Shown: piece after piece, positions 28,001 to 37,183 of the stretch
How the letters are laid out: each line of letters begins with the position of its first letter
Numbering within the stretch: position 1 is the first letter of the stretch
NCBI GenBank assembly: GCA_964549105.1
Contig: CAZJTZ010000012.1
Span: forward strand, 37,267 to 101,266
Reading direction: 5' to 3'
Source of the DNA: Hydrogenedens sp964549105
GTDB lineage: Bacteria > Hydrogenedentota > Hydrogenedentia > Hydrogenedentales > Hydrogenedentaceae
Length of the DNA stretch: 64,000 nucleotides
The notes under the pieces: model-generated
What the model was told of the DNA's origin: nothing
Databases searched by the model: none
Seen by the model: only the letters and a program-made list of their open reading frames with translations
Program-made: the position numbers and the translations under genes

Positions 28001-28825
28001 AGAAGACGGTAAAGTAGTCGTTGTGCTTTCTGATGTCAGGGAATCGGAAGTTACTATCAATACCAATTCTGCGGGTGTGGCTTCAAAGTCCAACGCAGAA
28101 CATATCTTTGCAAAATGGAATTCAACAACTTGACTTCCCAGAGGAGAAACAAAGAGTATTCCAAAGTCGGATGACCTGGTTTCATCCCAATGAACTGTCA
28201 CATCCGTACTACCTGCCGCAGGAAGATTTCCTGAAGCAGGGGATACAGAAATATCTACCGGAATTTCACCATAAATCCCTTTATTCGCTAAATCGGGTAT
28301 ATATTTCACAGACCAATTGAAACTCTCGCTGCCTTCATTTTTCACCGTTACTGTGGATTCTGTTACCCCCGGGCGAATGGTTATAACCTGCGGGGTCACT
28401 GACAGTGCACTACGAACTTCCATAGATACAGTTACAACCTGCGTCATCTTTGAAGTGCGAAATTCCAATCCCACATCTTTATACTCACCCGCGTTCAATC
28501 CACTTCTCGAAACCCTTACTTGAATTGCCTGAAAAGTGGCATTCTCTCCGGAGGTAGGTTCAACCGACATCCAGGAGACATCCCCTTTTACCCACTTTTT
28601 TTGTGAGGCATTCCAAACCACCTCAACCACAGACCAATCAATACTAAAACGACTTAGAGACTTTATATATAAGGATTTTTCTACTGCCTGCGTTCCAAAG
28701 GAAAGTGCTTGTGGGGAGACTTCAAACTTCTGAGTAGAGGGACATCCACTCATTGAAATAAAAACGAAAACACACAACCCAATATAGGAACACGAAAAGA
28801 TAGACTTGCACCTTTTATTATTCAT
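25004..28825 (-). CDS. large lipoprotein paralogue: BACON-type repeats, VWA domain, cohesin-like domain
   Basis: Start at ATG 28825 (AAGGAG five bases ahead). The 1273-residue product has a lipoprotein signal ending SMSGC and N-terminal BACON-like beta domains. It shares the RYIFLLRD...TISEDEVPLDM module with the downstream gene. Its VWA domain has a MIDAS of form DYTAS (Asp587). A further BACON-like domain (ASDLPAWVLGVEPSQG), a cohesin-like segment (LAEGGLISSEDGWRF), a calcium-type loop (DNDKDGVSDFQDPVPND) and a final BACON-like domain follow. Domain order differs from the 20437 gene, with fewer N-terminal repeats and one inserted after VWA, so the pair arose by duplication and domain shuffling. 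The gap to the next gene is 43 bases. Confidence 0.8.
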   Translation of the reverse strand: MNNKRCKSIFSCSYIGLCVFVFISMSGCPSTQKFEVSPQALSFGTQAVEKSLYIKSLSRFSIDWSVVEVVWNASQKKWVKGDVSWMSVEPTSGENATFQAIQVRVSRSGLNAGEYKDVGLEFRTSKMTQVVTVSMEVRSALSVTPQVITIRPGVTESTVTVKNEGSESFNWSVKYIPDLANKGIYGEIPVDISVSPASGNLPAAGSTDVTVHWDETRSSDFGILFVSPLGSQVVEFHFAKICSALDFEATPAELVLIVTSDSLTSESTTTTLPSSTLTLTNRSNQERQWSLQMVGPTGQVVDSIAASPSAGSLKPNSSVEISATVTKPKEVSLGAGQYSIIINMQDCLLIVPIKIEQLSLPKIAISEPPQETTTRPEIIPLEVLDFGQEEVQKEFWIANIGPRDSKLYFRITHEDEGVANPIIADIRPTLGGANGEDGNPEDFYHPDYLNVLIDGERVLVTINRDNLQNDIEYRNITIEAVDRDPIQFPNQVTSLSAVESKTIKIRVERQPLRIEGALNRSRPPYVMRYIFLLRDSSSRAIPTITPTDLSKLSLTISEDEVPLDMNETNYFLTGPQNIKGNIIILLDYTASMYYAGVNNRDNPLNPGEAIEKVKKAAIDFIYDLPASYQIALMFHNDRQQTNRLIRSFTTDKELLKESLESFYVPSNLMGASDIYDALSEAVDRLVAEDAKNPLPFDDADVKSIVFISDGWDNASTIDASNIQEKAHDNLIRLYPLGFASGGAINTADLVTLAKETGGHLYIANDVDGLVQLLGNEKALVLRPDVESQPNDVTFYIYNEGAGNIGWQVGASDLPAWVLGVEPSQGTIPSKGNTKVKVKTNPTLATPGAIVGAELPLTSNNGTGTIRLQGVSTAGVWESLTVALEDEPGRIWKELKNQVVLTYITPKQQDFKYAIRFEYQPGEGLPSLTGIFEEDAFAYIGDVRAGQISLITSGLFYGNDPDSLTQRTWQTQVFVRADYIPRDVYFLRTRYFLQKPKEVSNEQWNLLLANAKMKVELAEGGLISSEDGWRFINEGDGIYLVLNSENNPLRYGSFGNLFKITITGLDQYVQSFGNVEPVFNLAMRVDNESLVSPASSGQVSRTKFFLYPGGPTYIDGSLLITTAGKVAGPSTMVAGLAGLPFNPEGVGVWDNDKDGVSDFQDPVPNDKTVPGKLIVPTRLDIPKGTNSISFVIRNNRLDTFNWQIANYPDWIVDIKYGESGDESIPDSELSPGESEKVTLFINRTGLTPGAVVTGNLNVETDLFGTEELDISVAN

Positions 28826-28898
28826 TGGGGCTCCTTCCAAATTTTTGCCCTTCTACTTCTATATTCTAAAAAATACATAGATAAAAGCATTCACCTAT

Positions 28899-29501
28899 TT
28901 ATTGTTCTGTTGTTTTCTCTGCAAAGATTACATTTACCCCTGCATTAACCAAAACCTGATACACAGGTTCAAATTCTTCATAGAAACTTCCATCTTCTTT
29001 TATCGTCCATTCCGGACTTAAAGTTACCGTATCTCCCGGACCCAATCCACCTGCATTTACATTCGCCACCAGTGGAGACCAATCATGAACATCATTGTCT
29101 GGACCAGATATATCAAGGTATTCCAGATATTGTAGTCCTGCAATCGGCGTAATATCTGTTATAGAGTTGTTTCTCAAATCCAACCAGACTAAATTCTTTA
29201 AATCTCTCAATGGAGATATCGTAACGATATTGTTACCTCGCAAATCCAATTTCACTAAAGAAGTGCAATACTCTAAACCTCTCAAATCTGTTATTCCCAT
29301 ACTCTGTGCGGTTAATTCTGTTACAGATTTGAGTTCGTTAGTGCATAGTATAAAGAAAGGTTTTCCTAATGCACTACGCACAGCCGTTTCCAGAGCAGGG
29401 TCAGGAAATACTATTGAGGAACCTTGTAGTAAACAACATCCGGAAACAAGACTTATTAAAAAACCTATTACCATTAAGTTAAAAACCGTTTTTAACCTCA
29501 T
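28899..29501 (-). CDS. leucine-rich-repeat lipoprotein
   Basis: The 200-residue product has a lipoprotein signal (LISLVSGC, Cys near 22). A cap region, FPDPALETAVRSALGKP, is typical of internalin-like LRR proteins. About four 22-residue repeats follow (LTAQSMGITDLRGLEYC, LVKLDLRGNNIVTISPLRDL, LVWLDLRNNSITDITPIAGL, LEYLDISG). The C-terminal 60 residues are unlike LRR. LRRs bind proteins, so it may partner the two VWA lipoproteins encoded 73 bases downstream. GAGG lies 8 bases before the ATG. Confidence 0.8.
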   Translation of the reverse strand: MRLKTVFNLMVIGFLISLVSGCCLLQGSSIVFPDPALETAVRSALGKPFFILCTNELKSVTELTAQSMGITDLRGLEYCTSLVKLDLRGNNIVTISPLRDLKNLVWLDLRNNSITDITPIAGLQYLEYLDISGPDNDVHDWSPLVANVNAGGLGPGDTVTLSPEWTIKEDGSFYEEFEPVYQVLVNAGVNVIFAEKTTEQ

Positions 29502-29557
29502 AATTTTAACCTCATCACATTAAAATTTTCTTTTCCCAAATAATATTAAATTACTTT

Positions 29558-29749
29558 TTACTGAGTCTGAGTCGTGGTGGTTTCTGTCCCAGTATCAATA
29601 TGACATTTATCTTCCACGAACAAGAAAAGCGGACTTTCTCCTCCCATAAACCCAAATAGCTTATTAAGTAAAAAAGCAATAAAGCATAAATCATCGGACC
29701 ACCCTGCATACACAGGACGCTTACTTGAAATCATTCGCACATGTTTCAC
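29558..29749 (-). CDS. small protein of unknown function, GTG start
   Basis: A 63-codon frame begins at GTG 29749 with a strong AGAGGAG placed 7 bases upstream. It contains a moderately hydrophobic middle (LCFIAFLLNKLFGFMGG) and a Thr/Gln tail. It is first in the minus-strand run that continues with the LRR and VWA lipoproteins, and is separated from the LRR gene by 56 bases. The ribosome site supports translation, but composition and homology do not help. It could equally be leader sequence. Confidence 0.4.
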   Translation of the reverse strand: MKHVRMISSKRPVYAGWSDDLCFIAFLLNKLFGFMGGESPLFLFVEDKCHIDTGTETTTTQTQ

Positions 29750-30016
29750 CTTTTTTCTCCTCTAATATATATTTAATGTTCACAGATTTAACTTTATAAA
29801 AATACAATCGTATATCACAGTTTATCACAAATCACACCGTTTGTCAACAATTTTTACCAAAATTATTTATACAAAACTATTTTATACTATAATTTTACAT
29901 TAATTTGCCCTAACAATGTCAACAATTTTTATAAAATAAATACTCTCTTTCCTATCTTTGTATTAGATTTTGACACTTAAAATATCATCTCTGCTTTACG
30001 AAAAGAAGATTTAACA

Positions 30017-30604
30017 TTATTGTTTTTTCTTTTTTATCATGGATGTTTTTCTACAACGATTTAATCGGTTCTGCCAATCACCTGCCCATCCTTCTTCAAT
30101 TGCTTGTTGACAAAGTTGAATGCTTTCTCCATATTGCCCCTGTCTTTCGCGAATATCTGATAAAACATCGTAGCCCAAATGGGTAGTCAGAGGAACTCCC
30201 GGCATGGACTTTTGTAAATGTTGTTTTACCTTCTTAGATAAATCTATCTGTTTTTTTGAAGCAATAACCAACAAAGCCGTTTTCATATCTATATCCAGTT
30301 CCTCATTTTCGAGATAATCAGAAATAAGTTCTTCCAGTGCATAAAAGCAGTCTAGGATATCTTCTGCTTTCATTTTGTTAAAGTCTTCTTCAACCTTTTT
30401 TATTAACTTCTTCGATTGTTCCAGGTCAGGACGGAAGGGCAACCTACTTTTATCTTCACCCAGAGATTCATTTTTGTCAACAGGTTCTATAATTGTAACC
30501 ATGAATTTATTCTGGCAAAAAGGACATAGTACTTTTTGTTCCACTCCAGAAGACTCAAGAAGAACTTCTCTGGAACAATAGGGACAAACCACACTGAATT
30601 TCAT
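30017..30604 (-). CDS. zinc-ribbon protein coupled to addA
   Basis: The 195-residue product starts with a zinc ribbon, CPYC (7-10) and CPFC (27-30), of the kind found at the N-terminus of many planctomycete-type proteins. A charged linker and an all-helical domain follow, the latter with a SIQLCQQAIEEGW repeat-like segment (TPR-like) near the C-terminus. Its ATG overlaps the addA stop (TTATGA), so translation is coupled. No enzymatic motif is visible. It is the last gene of the run and could regulate or assist AddAB, but this rests only on position. Confidence 0.7.
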   Translation of the reverse strand: MKFSVVCPYCSREVLLESSGVEQKVLCPFCQNKFMVTIIEPVDKNESLGEDKSRLPFRPDLEQSKKLIKKVEEDFNKMKAEDILDCFYALEELISDYLENEELDIDMKTALLVIASKKQIDLSKKVKQHLQKSMPGVPLTTHLGYDVLSDIRERQGQYGESIQLCQQAIEEGWAGDWQNRLNRCRKTSMIKKKKQ

Positions 30605-33600
30605 AACCTTTTCCCCTGATTTAATTTTTTGATACGATTTTCAATCGCTTGATTTATCTCTGAAATTAATAAATCACGCCCAGAGAACTCTATATCTTTT
30701 ATATCATATTCTATCTGGTCTATGTATAATAAAATTAATTTTTTGTTAAGTTTTATCCCTGCATCATGAAGGGCATGATAATAAATTTCCAATTGCTTCC
30801 AGTATCGAGGTGAATGTTCATCGGCTCTTTTACCTGTTTTGTAATCAATAATAGTTCCATCAGTAAGTATCGCGTCTACTGTGCCTTTTACAATATATTG
30901 TCCTGCTTTCCATAAGAAAGGAAGTTCACGATAAACAGGTGGATTTGCCATCAGCATCGGATATGCCGAGTTGTTTGTTATCTTTTCTTTTATATTTGCC
31001 TTCTCTTTTTCAATAATTTCTTCCGAAATGTTGGGCATTACGATATCAAGCAGATAGTCCAATGATGGTTCTTCGCCCTTTTCAAAATCCCAATATCGTA
31101 GAATTTGATGATACAAAGTTCCTCTTTCTGCATAAGACGCATCAAGAAAATCATTCCCTCCTTCATCTTTATCCTCATCAAATTCATCTTCAAAAAGCCA
31201 ATCTAATAATCTTGTAACAGGGATGGGTTCTGTTGTTAACTGCTGAGTTGTAATAGAAATTGGTGAAATTAAATCCTTTATTATAGTATCTTTTTTGGTT
31301 TGCAATTTCTGTTGTTTTTTGGCAGAAAATTCTGTTTCTTGCATTTCTATCATGCGATACGAATTAGTATCGGCAGAACCTTTTTTAAAATCTCCAATAG
31401 GGAAACAACTTGCAAGTAGAGAAAGACGAGAATTTATTTTTAAGTTGTTTTGTAAATCTTCAAAATGTTTTTTATTTGAAGACAGGATTAAATAATCACG
31501 AGCACGGGTTAATGCCACATAAAAAAGTCGTATATATTCCTGATACTCATCATACTTACTTTGAAGTTTGACAATGAATTCGGCTATGTTCTTTTCCTCT
31601 TTTCCATCTTCATCCTTACCTTTTTCTATATCTTTAAGCACAACTCCGATTTCTCGATGGTAACAAACAGGCAGAGGATTTCTGTATTGCCTCTCTTCAT
31701 ATAAGGTAGGTAGCACAACAATAGGAAATTCTAATCCTTTTGCTTGATGAATAGTCGTCAGAATAACAGCGTTCTCCTTCTCAACGGCAAGGTCTGCTTC
31801 ACCTTCTAATATCTTATCTTTTGTCCGCTCCACAAAACGATGGAATTGATATAGGCTTATAGGATTGTTTTCTTGATAAGCACGGACTAAGGATAAAAAC
31901 TTTTGTAGATTGGCAATCTTCTGCTTTCCGAACCACTGCCCCAATAGAATCGCTTTATACCCTGTTTCATCAATAATAGATTGCACAAGTTCATGTATCG
32001 GCATATTGGTCTTTTTAAGAAAGTTCTGATATAAAGTTCGCACCCTCAAATAAGAAGGGTCTCGCGATAAAGGTTCAGGTATAGTTGCTAAATCCAACAA
32101 CATCTTGCGAAGAGGTATCTGCATTTGCCAATGGACAATTTGCTCATCCGACAAACCGCAGAAAGGTCCCCGTAAAAAGGCGAGCAATGAAACATCGTGA
32201 TAAGGATTCAATAGGACATGAAGGAAATCCATAATGTCCTTTACTTCTGTAATTTCAAAGAAGCCTCTACTACTCACAACATAACACGGAATTCCCTTAT
32301 CTTTTAGTGCCTTTTCATATTTATAGATATAATTTTTGGTGCAGAATAGTAGGGTAAAATCACCATAAGTAGCCGAACGCTCTTTCTCCTCTTCTATTAT
32401 CTTCAATGGATTGTTCCCTTCTACCAATGACTGTATCCTGTCTGCAATAACATTAGCCTCTATGTCTACATTGTCTTCTTTTAATGTCCTTTTATCCATA
32501 TCCAGGGGGGTAGATAACAGAAATTCAACACGCGGCTCGTTATATCCGCTACGCTGATGTTTCATGCAACGATATTCTTCTTCAACTTCCGAAAGATAAT
32601 TCGTCCTTTTAAAAAAGGTATTTATAAAATCCAATATTTCTTTGGCAGACCTAAAATTGTAGTCAAGTAAAAACAAATTGTCTTTCTCAACCAACTCTCG
32701 CTGTTCACGGAATACCTTGACCTCTGCATTGCGAAAGGCATAAATGGACTGTTTGGCGTCGCCCACAAAAAACAGGGAAATATCCTGTTTAGCCTCCAAA
32801 AGTAAATGTATCAACTGCACCTGCTCACGGTCAGTATCCTGAAACTCGTCTATAAAAATATACTTTATACCATCTGCAATTTCTTTACACACTTCCTCGT
32901 TCTCGCTTAGAAAAAGGCGTGTTAGATTGATTAAATCGTCAAAATCTACCATCCCTTGCTGTCGTTTATATTGAACCCACTGGCTATACAAATGGTCAAA
33001 CAAACAAAACAATCTATAAGTGGTAACCAGTGATTTGCGAGTCGTAGCATTATCCCAATTGATGGTAATAATTTCCTTATCCAGAGTATCCTTTATATCT
33101 TTTCTAATTTTTTTAAATCGTTCTGCTAATTCTTTGTTTGAATCCTCAGTTTTTAATCCTCTTATCTGCTTTCCACCTATTTCCTCCTTCTTCTGAATTA
33201 TCTCTTCCATACTATTTGAATTCTGCAAGTCCACCAATTTGTCGTAGTACCACTGGCATATATCTTTCAATTTGCTCTCTGTTTCAGGTATTTCCTGATT
33301 TAACTCATCCAGTCGCTGTATCCATATATTTATTTGATTAGAGTGAATGAAATTTTGCAGAAATTGCTTGTATGCTTCCTCTAATCGAGGTATACGGTGT
33401 TCTAAATATTCATCGGGAGTAGCATATTGTTTTGCCTCTTCCAGCCAGGGCAAGATATGTAATGGCTTTTGGAATAACACCTCAATAGCATTTCTAAAAC
33501 TTGCCAGAGAAAGTTCCGTTGCCAATTGAGCAGCGTCTTCATAACTTTCCAACCATGTATCCATGTGGTTCTGAATAAATTTGTCAAGGAAAAGAGGACT

Positions 33601-34017
33601 TTGCAATTCGTCCAAAATTCGGAATTCTGGGTCGAAACCCAATTTGAGGGCATATTGCCTAAGTATCCCTGTGCAAAATGAATGAATGGTAGATATACGA
33701 GCCGTTTCTAATTGCTGCTCACGCCAACGCCATTGAGTAAGTTCCTCAGGGGTAGCGGTCCGTGCGTATTCATGGAAAGCGTCGCGTAGCCGTTGTCGCA
33801 TTTCTGCGGACGCCTTCTCCGTAAATGTGATAGCGACAATTTCACTCAGGTCTGCCTTCCCTTCCTTCAATAATCGGAGTATCCTTGCAATGAGAACACG
33901 CGTTTTCCCTGAACCTGCTGAAGCATCTACGCCTATAAGATTAGAATCGGAATAGATAGCCTGCTCTTGCTCTTCTGTCAGACCATTGAAGTAACTATGT
34001 GTTTCCATTTTCGACAT
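30601..34017 (-). CDS. addA: AddA/RecB-like helicase-nuclease
   Basis: The product is a UvrD/RecB-family ATPase with a C-terminal RecB nuclease domain. Motifs in order: Walker A DASAGSGKTRVL (about 30-41), AITFTEKASAEMRQRL, STIHSFC, Walker B FIDEFQDTDREQ, GDAKQSIYAFRNAEV, LDYNFRSAKEIL, TTIHQAKGLEFPIVVLP, LFYVALTRARDYL, and nuclease core VKGTVDAILTDGTIIDYKTGK. It unwinds and degrades double-strand-break ends with AddB to start homologous recombination. I use ATG 34017 (GGAGGA 11 bases ahead), which gives 1138 residues and a 23-base overlap with addB. A GTG at 34041 or an ATG at 34008 are alternatives. Confidence 0.9.
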   Translation of the reverse strand: MSKMETHSYFNGLTEEQEQAIYSDSNLIGVDASAGSGKTRVLIARILRLLKEGKADLSEIVAITFTEKASAEMRQRLRDAFHEYARTATPEELTQWRWREQQLETARISTIHSFCTGILRQYALKLGFDPEFRILDELQSPLFLDKFIQNHMDTWLESYEDAAQLATELSLASFRNAIEVLFQKPLHILPWLEEAKQYATPDEYLEHRIPRLEEAYKQFLQNFIHSNQINIWIQRLDELNQEIPETESKLKDICQWYYDKLVDLQNSNSMEEIIQKKEEIGGKQIRGLKTEDSNKELAERFKKIRKDIKDTLDKEIITINWDNATTRKSLVTTYRLFCLFDHLYSQWVQYKRQQGMVDFDDLINLTRLFLSENEEVCKEIADGIKYIFIDEFQDTDREQVQLIHLLLEAKQDISLFFVGDAKQSIYAFRNAEVKVFREQRELVEKDNLFLLDYNFRSAKEILDFINTFFKRTNYLSEVEEEYRCMKHQRSGYNEPRVEFLLSTPLDMDKRTLKEDNVDIEANVIADRIQSLVEGNNPLKIIEEEKERSATYGDFTLLFCTKNYIYKYEKALKDKGIPCYVVSSRGFFEITEVKDIMDFLHVLLNPYHDVSLLAFLRGPFCGLSDEQIVHWQMQIPLRKMLLDLATIPEPLSRDPSYLRVRTLYQNFLKKTNMPIHELVQSIIDETGYKAILLGQWFGKQKIANLQKFLSLVRAYQENNPISLYQFHRFVERTKDKILEGEADLAVEKENAVILTTIHQAKGLEFPIVVLPTLYEERQYRNPLPVCYHREIGVVLKDIEKGKDEDGKEEKNIAEFIVKLQSKYDEYQEYIRLFYVALTRARDYLILSSNKKHFEDLQNNLKINSRLSLLASCFPIGDFKKGSADTNSYRMIEMQETEFSAKKQQKLQTKKDTIIKDLISPISITTQQLTTEPIPVTRLLDWLFEDEFDEDKDEGGNDFLDASYAERGTLYHQILRYWDFEKGEEPSLDYLLDIVMPNISEEIIEKEKANIKEKITNNSAYPMLMANPPVYRELPFLWKAGQYIVKGTVDAILTDGTIIDYKTGKRADEHSPRYWKQLEIYYHALHDAGIKLNKKLILLYIDQIEYDIKDIEFSGRDLLISEINQAIENRIKKLNQGKRL

Positions 34018-37000
34018 TGCTTGCCGATTCCTCCGTATCACTCTGCTCTATTCGTTTATACCTACACGCATTTTTACAAAAGCAATATTCACAGGCTATC
34101 TTCTTGCTGGGTTCAGGTGAAAAATAGCCCCGATGTATATTCTGTATCGTCTGATATATCAACTCTTCTACCTTCTGTTGAATCTCTGTCCGAAGTTTAT
34201 TGTTATTAGACCACGGAGAATCAACAGGTCTTTTGCCTCTTATGGGAAGAAAGTAAGACTCGGTGACAGAGAGCCCTTGCTCCTTGAATAGATGGTTCTC
34301 TACTGCAAGTTCATAAATAATTAATTGGATAGAATTTATTTTCTCCTCTGCTACCTTATTCTTCACTCCCATATCTGTTTTGGTTGGTGTATTGCCCCAT
34401 TTATAGTCAATGATACGCAGTGTCGGTTCTGAATTGTTCTTATCAATACGGTCAATCCGACCTGAAAATAAGACCTGCTTATCTTTTATATCCATACAAA
34501 AAGGTCTATGTTGACTTACCGTGTCCTCCATTGAATACATAGTATTTCCAAACGCAAGTTCAAAATAGGCAGGCTTCCAAGCTACTTCAACAAGTGCATT
34601 ACCAGAACGAATAAATTCGCTTAATACATGGGTGAGCCAATTGATTGTTATCTCCACTACCTTATCTCGCAATACATAGACCTTTCGGTCTTTGCGAACA
34701 ATCTTTTCTAATAACTCTTTTATTCTGCTATCAATATTATCTATTCCTTCTTTCAACAATTCATCATAATAGTCCCGTAAAAGAACACATAGGATATCAT
34801 GCGACCAGGAGCCAAACATTAGTGGTGTAGGTTGCACTAATTCTTCTTCCCAGTCCTTCAAATTCAGTACTCTTTTGACAAAAAAACTGAATGGACACTC
34901 AACATAACTCTCAATCTGGTCAACACTATAAACATGATTTAAACCAAATCTCTGGGCAAGCCATTCTTGAATATCTGAAGACTGTAAACAACCCGTATAT
35001 ATATCCTTGCTCAGTTCTTCCCTTTTTTGAAGTGCATACCAGTTTACAAACACATCGGGATATTCCTGCTTTAATACCTCCTCATCCTCCTGATATAAAA
35101 ATAAGTATTCCTGCAATTCTAATGGTGAACAGGGAAGGACTGTTTCCTCTTGCTGCTCTTGACCTAATAACGGTTCGTCCTTTATATATTTACACACCTC
35201 CTGCAGTTCTCGAAGCAATAGACTGGGTGAACGCTCTTCATGTGTTTCAGAAAAAAGGACATGCGATAAATACACACCTTCCCTTGCGATTTCAAATACC
35301 TGCTGAAAAAACAGCCACTCGCGTTGTATCTGTTTTCTAAAATCATCCACAGGCAAGCCCAGACTGCGAAGGGTAGTCATATCTTTCTCGGAATATATCG
35401 CATTAAGGGAAGGAGATAAAGGGATAAGCCCTTCTTCTACACCACCCACAAAGAGGTAGTCATATTCCAGATTTCGTATCATGGGCAGGTCTTGACACAC
35501 AACCCCATAGCCAGATTGCACATTGAACAGGGGCACATCACTTAGCAAAGAAAGAACAAGCCTTTGAAATTCGTCTAAGGACAGTTCACAATCCTGAAAA
35601 AAAGTGGGGATATGTTTTAAGGTCGCAATTACTTGTTGATAACCTTTCCTTTCATAATCTAAGCTGTCGGGCTCTTCTATTGTCGAACCTTCTTTTAAAT
35701 AACTTTCTAATGTTTGCAAAAGTTCAAGAGTAGTTGAGATAAACCCTTTTACGCTGTCCTGCTCCGAAAATTTGTCCCGCCATGATAACCAACGAATACA
35801 CTCCTCACAAAACAATTTAATCTCCACCTCCGAAATGTTCCCTTTCCCATCTTCTCGGAAAAATTTGAGTAAAGCCTCCGAATCTTGTAATCTTTTCCTG
35901 ATATATTCAACAGGCATGTATAGAGACAATCCAATATTTTGCAGTATCAAGAAAAACTTTTCAGATAAGGATACAGGGATATTCCAGATAGGGTCATGCA
36001 ATAAATAGGTAATAGCCGAAAAATTATCTTCCCTTAATTGCGAGAACCATCGTTCCAAAAATTGGCATACTCGGGTTTGTTTAATATTTTTCAATCCACG
36101 AAATTGGAATGGAATTCCAAACTCTGTAAAAACCTTTTCTATTAACGGTCGAACGGTATCCAATCGGCGATAACTGACGGCTATTTTTTCAGGTGGGACA
36201 TGTTCCTGCACAATTAATTGTTTTATCTTCCGTCCTATATTTTTTACTTCTTCTTCACGATTAATATAGTGGTTTATTTTTAGTGTTGAGGGTTCAGAAG
36301 AGGTAAAAGATATGGGTTCATCACGCCAGAACAAATTATCTGCAATATATTCTATACAGGAACTGGGCTTAGGCGTCTCAAAAGAAACCACTTCTACTTC
36401 CAGCATAGAACGAAGCCGTTCCAGTGTATCTGCCGCTAATTGATAAACATCCCTTCGATTGGGTTTGAGGTCCAGATTGATACCTATGACAATCTTATCG
36501 AAATGTGGTCCCAATGCCTTAATCAAGCGAAGTTCAGAATAAGTAAAATCGTCAAAGCCATCGAAAGCAAGAACTTGCTTTTCTTTAAGATAAGCCGGTT
36601 GTCCTTGTTGACATTCAATCTCTGCTTGCCAGAACAAACCCGGAATGTCATACCAGTAATTTTCGGTCAACCTTTGCTGATAAACAGAATATACCCACGA
36701 CAAAACTTCATCCCACGGCTCGACTCGTTGCAATTTTAGTTTCGATTCAAACTCTTCAGGGGTAATTCCTGCCTGTTTTAAGTTTCGTATAACCCGACAA
36801 AAAGCATTTGCAAGATTTTCAGGAGCAAGCAATCCCTTATAACCTTTAAATCGCTGTTTCCCTTCCTCAGATAAAATAATAGACTTCATTAATACATTTT
36901 GTTCCCATTCCTCTAACTTGCGAACAGGTAAGCCCTGCCTTTGAAGTAAATTGTAAGCAAACAGTGAAAAATCACTCACAATATCCCCATAAATTCCTGC

Positions 37001-37159
37001 TGTGTCAATGTAATTCAGCAGTTCTATACTTCGTTTTTGAGCATATTGGCGGGTAGGAACGATAAGGAAGACATGAGGATAATTTTCTTTTATTATTTGC
37101 AGTATACCCTCTTTTCGACTTGACCGTTGAGTGCCACAATAGATAAAAGTCTTATTCAC
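33995..37159 (-). CDS. addB: AddB-like exonuclease subunit
   Basis: The 1054-residue product partners AddA. The N-terminal half is a degenerate helicase fold with no intact Walker A. The C-terminal nuclease domain has the core GRIDRIDKNNSEPTLRIIDYKWG. It is framed by Cys residues of the AddB 4Fe-4S staple: CPFSFF (near 765) and CEYCFCKNACRYKR (near 1020-1033). It starts at GTG 37159 with AGAGGGAG just upstream, 24 bases after the UDP-glucuronate decarboxylase gene. RexB-type proteins are related but lack the iron-sulfur Cys. The Cys set here argues for the AddB type. Confidence 0.85.
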   Translation of the reverse strand: MNKTFIYCGTQRSSRKEGILQIIKENYPHVFLIVPTRQYAQKRSIELLNYIDTAGIYGDIVSDFSLFAYNLLQRQGLPVRKLEEWEQNVLMKSIILSEEGKQRFKGYKGLLAPENLANAFCRVIRNLKQAGITPEEFESKLKLQRVEPWDEVLSWVYSVYQQRLTENYWYDIPGLFWQAEIECQQGQPAYLKEKQVLAFDGFDDFTYSELRLIKALGPHFDKIVIGINLDLKPNRRDVYQLAADTLERLRSMLEVEVVSFETPKPSSCIEYIADNLFWRDEPISFTSSEPSTLKINHYINREEEVKNIGRKIKQLIVQEHVPPEKIAVSYRRLDTVRPLIEKVFTEFGIPFQFRGLKNIKQTRVCQFLERWFSQLREDNFSAITYLLHDPIWNIPVSLSEKFFLILQNIGLSLYMPVEYIRKRLQDSEALLKFFREDGKGNISEVEIKLFCEECIRWLSWRDKFSEQDSVKGFISTTLELLQTLESYLKEGSTIEEPDSLDYERKGYQQVIATLKHIPTFFQDCELSLDEFQRLVLSLLSDVPLFNVQSGYGVVCQDLPMIRNLEYDYLFVGGVEEGLIPLSPSLNAIYSEKDMTTLRSLGLPVDDFRKQIQREWLFFQQVFEIAREGVYLSHVLFSETHEERSPSLLLRELQEVCKYIKDEPLLGQEQQEETVLPCSPLELQEYLFLYQEDEEVLKQEYPDVFVNWYALQKREELSKDIYTGCLQSSDIQEWLAQRFGLNHVYSVDQIESYVECPFSFFVKRVLNLKDWEEELVQPTPLMFGSWSHDILCVLLRDYYDELLKEGIDNIDSRIKELLEKIVRKDRKVYVLRDKVVEITINWLTHVLSEFIRSGNALVEVAWKPAYFELAFGNTMYSMEDTVSQHRPFCMDIKDKQVLFSGRIDRIDKNNSEPTLRIIDYKWGNTPTKTDMGVKNKVAEEKINSIQLIIYELAVENHLFKEQGLSVTESYFLPIRGKRPVDSPWSNNNKLRTEIQQKVEELIYQTIQNIHRGYFSPEPSKKIACEYCFCKNACRYKRIEQSDTEESASNVENGNT

Positions 37160-37183
37160 TCATCTCCCTCTAATAAAAAGGAA

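Noticed and set aside
29095..29523. 142-codon plus-strand ORF antisense to the LRR lipoprotein
   Set aside because: The minus strand shows regular leucine-rich repeats and a lipoprotein signal; the plus frame is a shadow.
34891..35340. 149-codon plus-strand ORF inside addB
   Set aside because: Antisense to strong addB coding sequence and without family motifs; a shadow frame.
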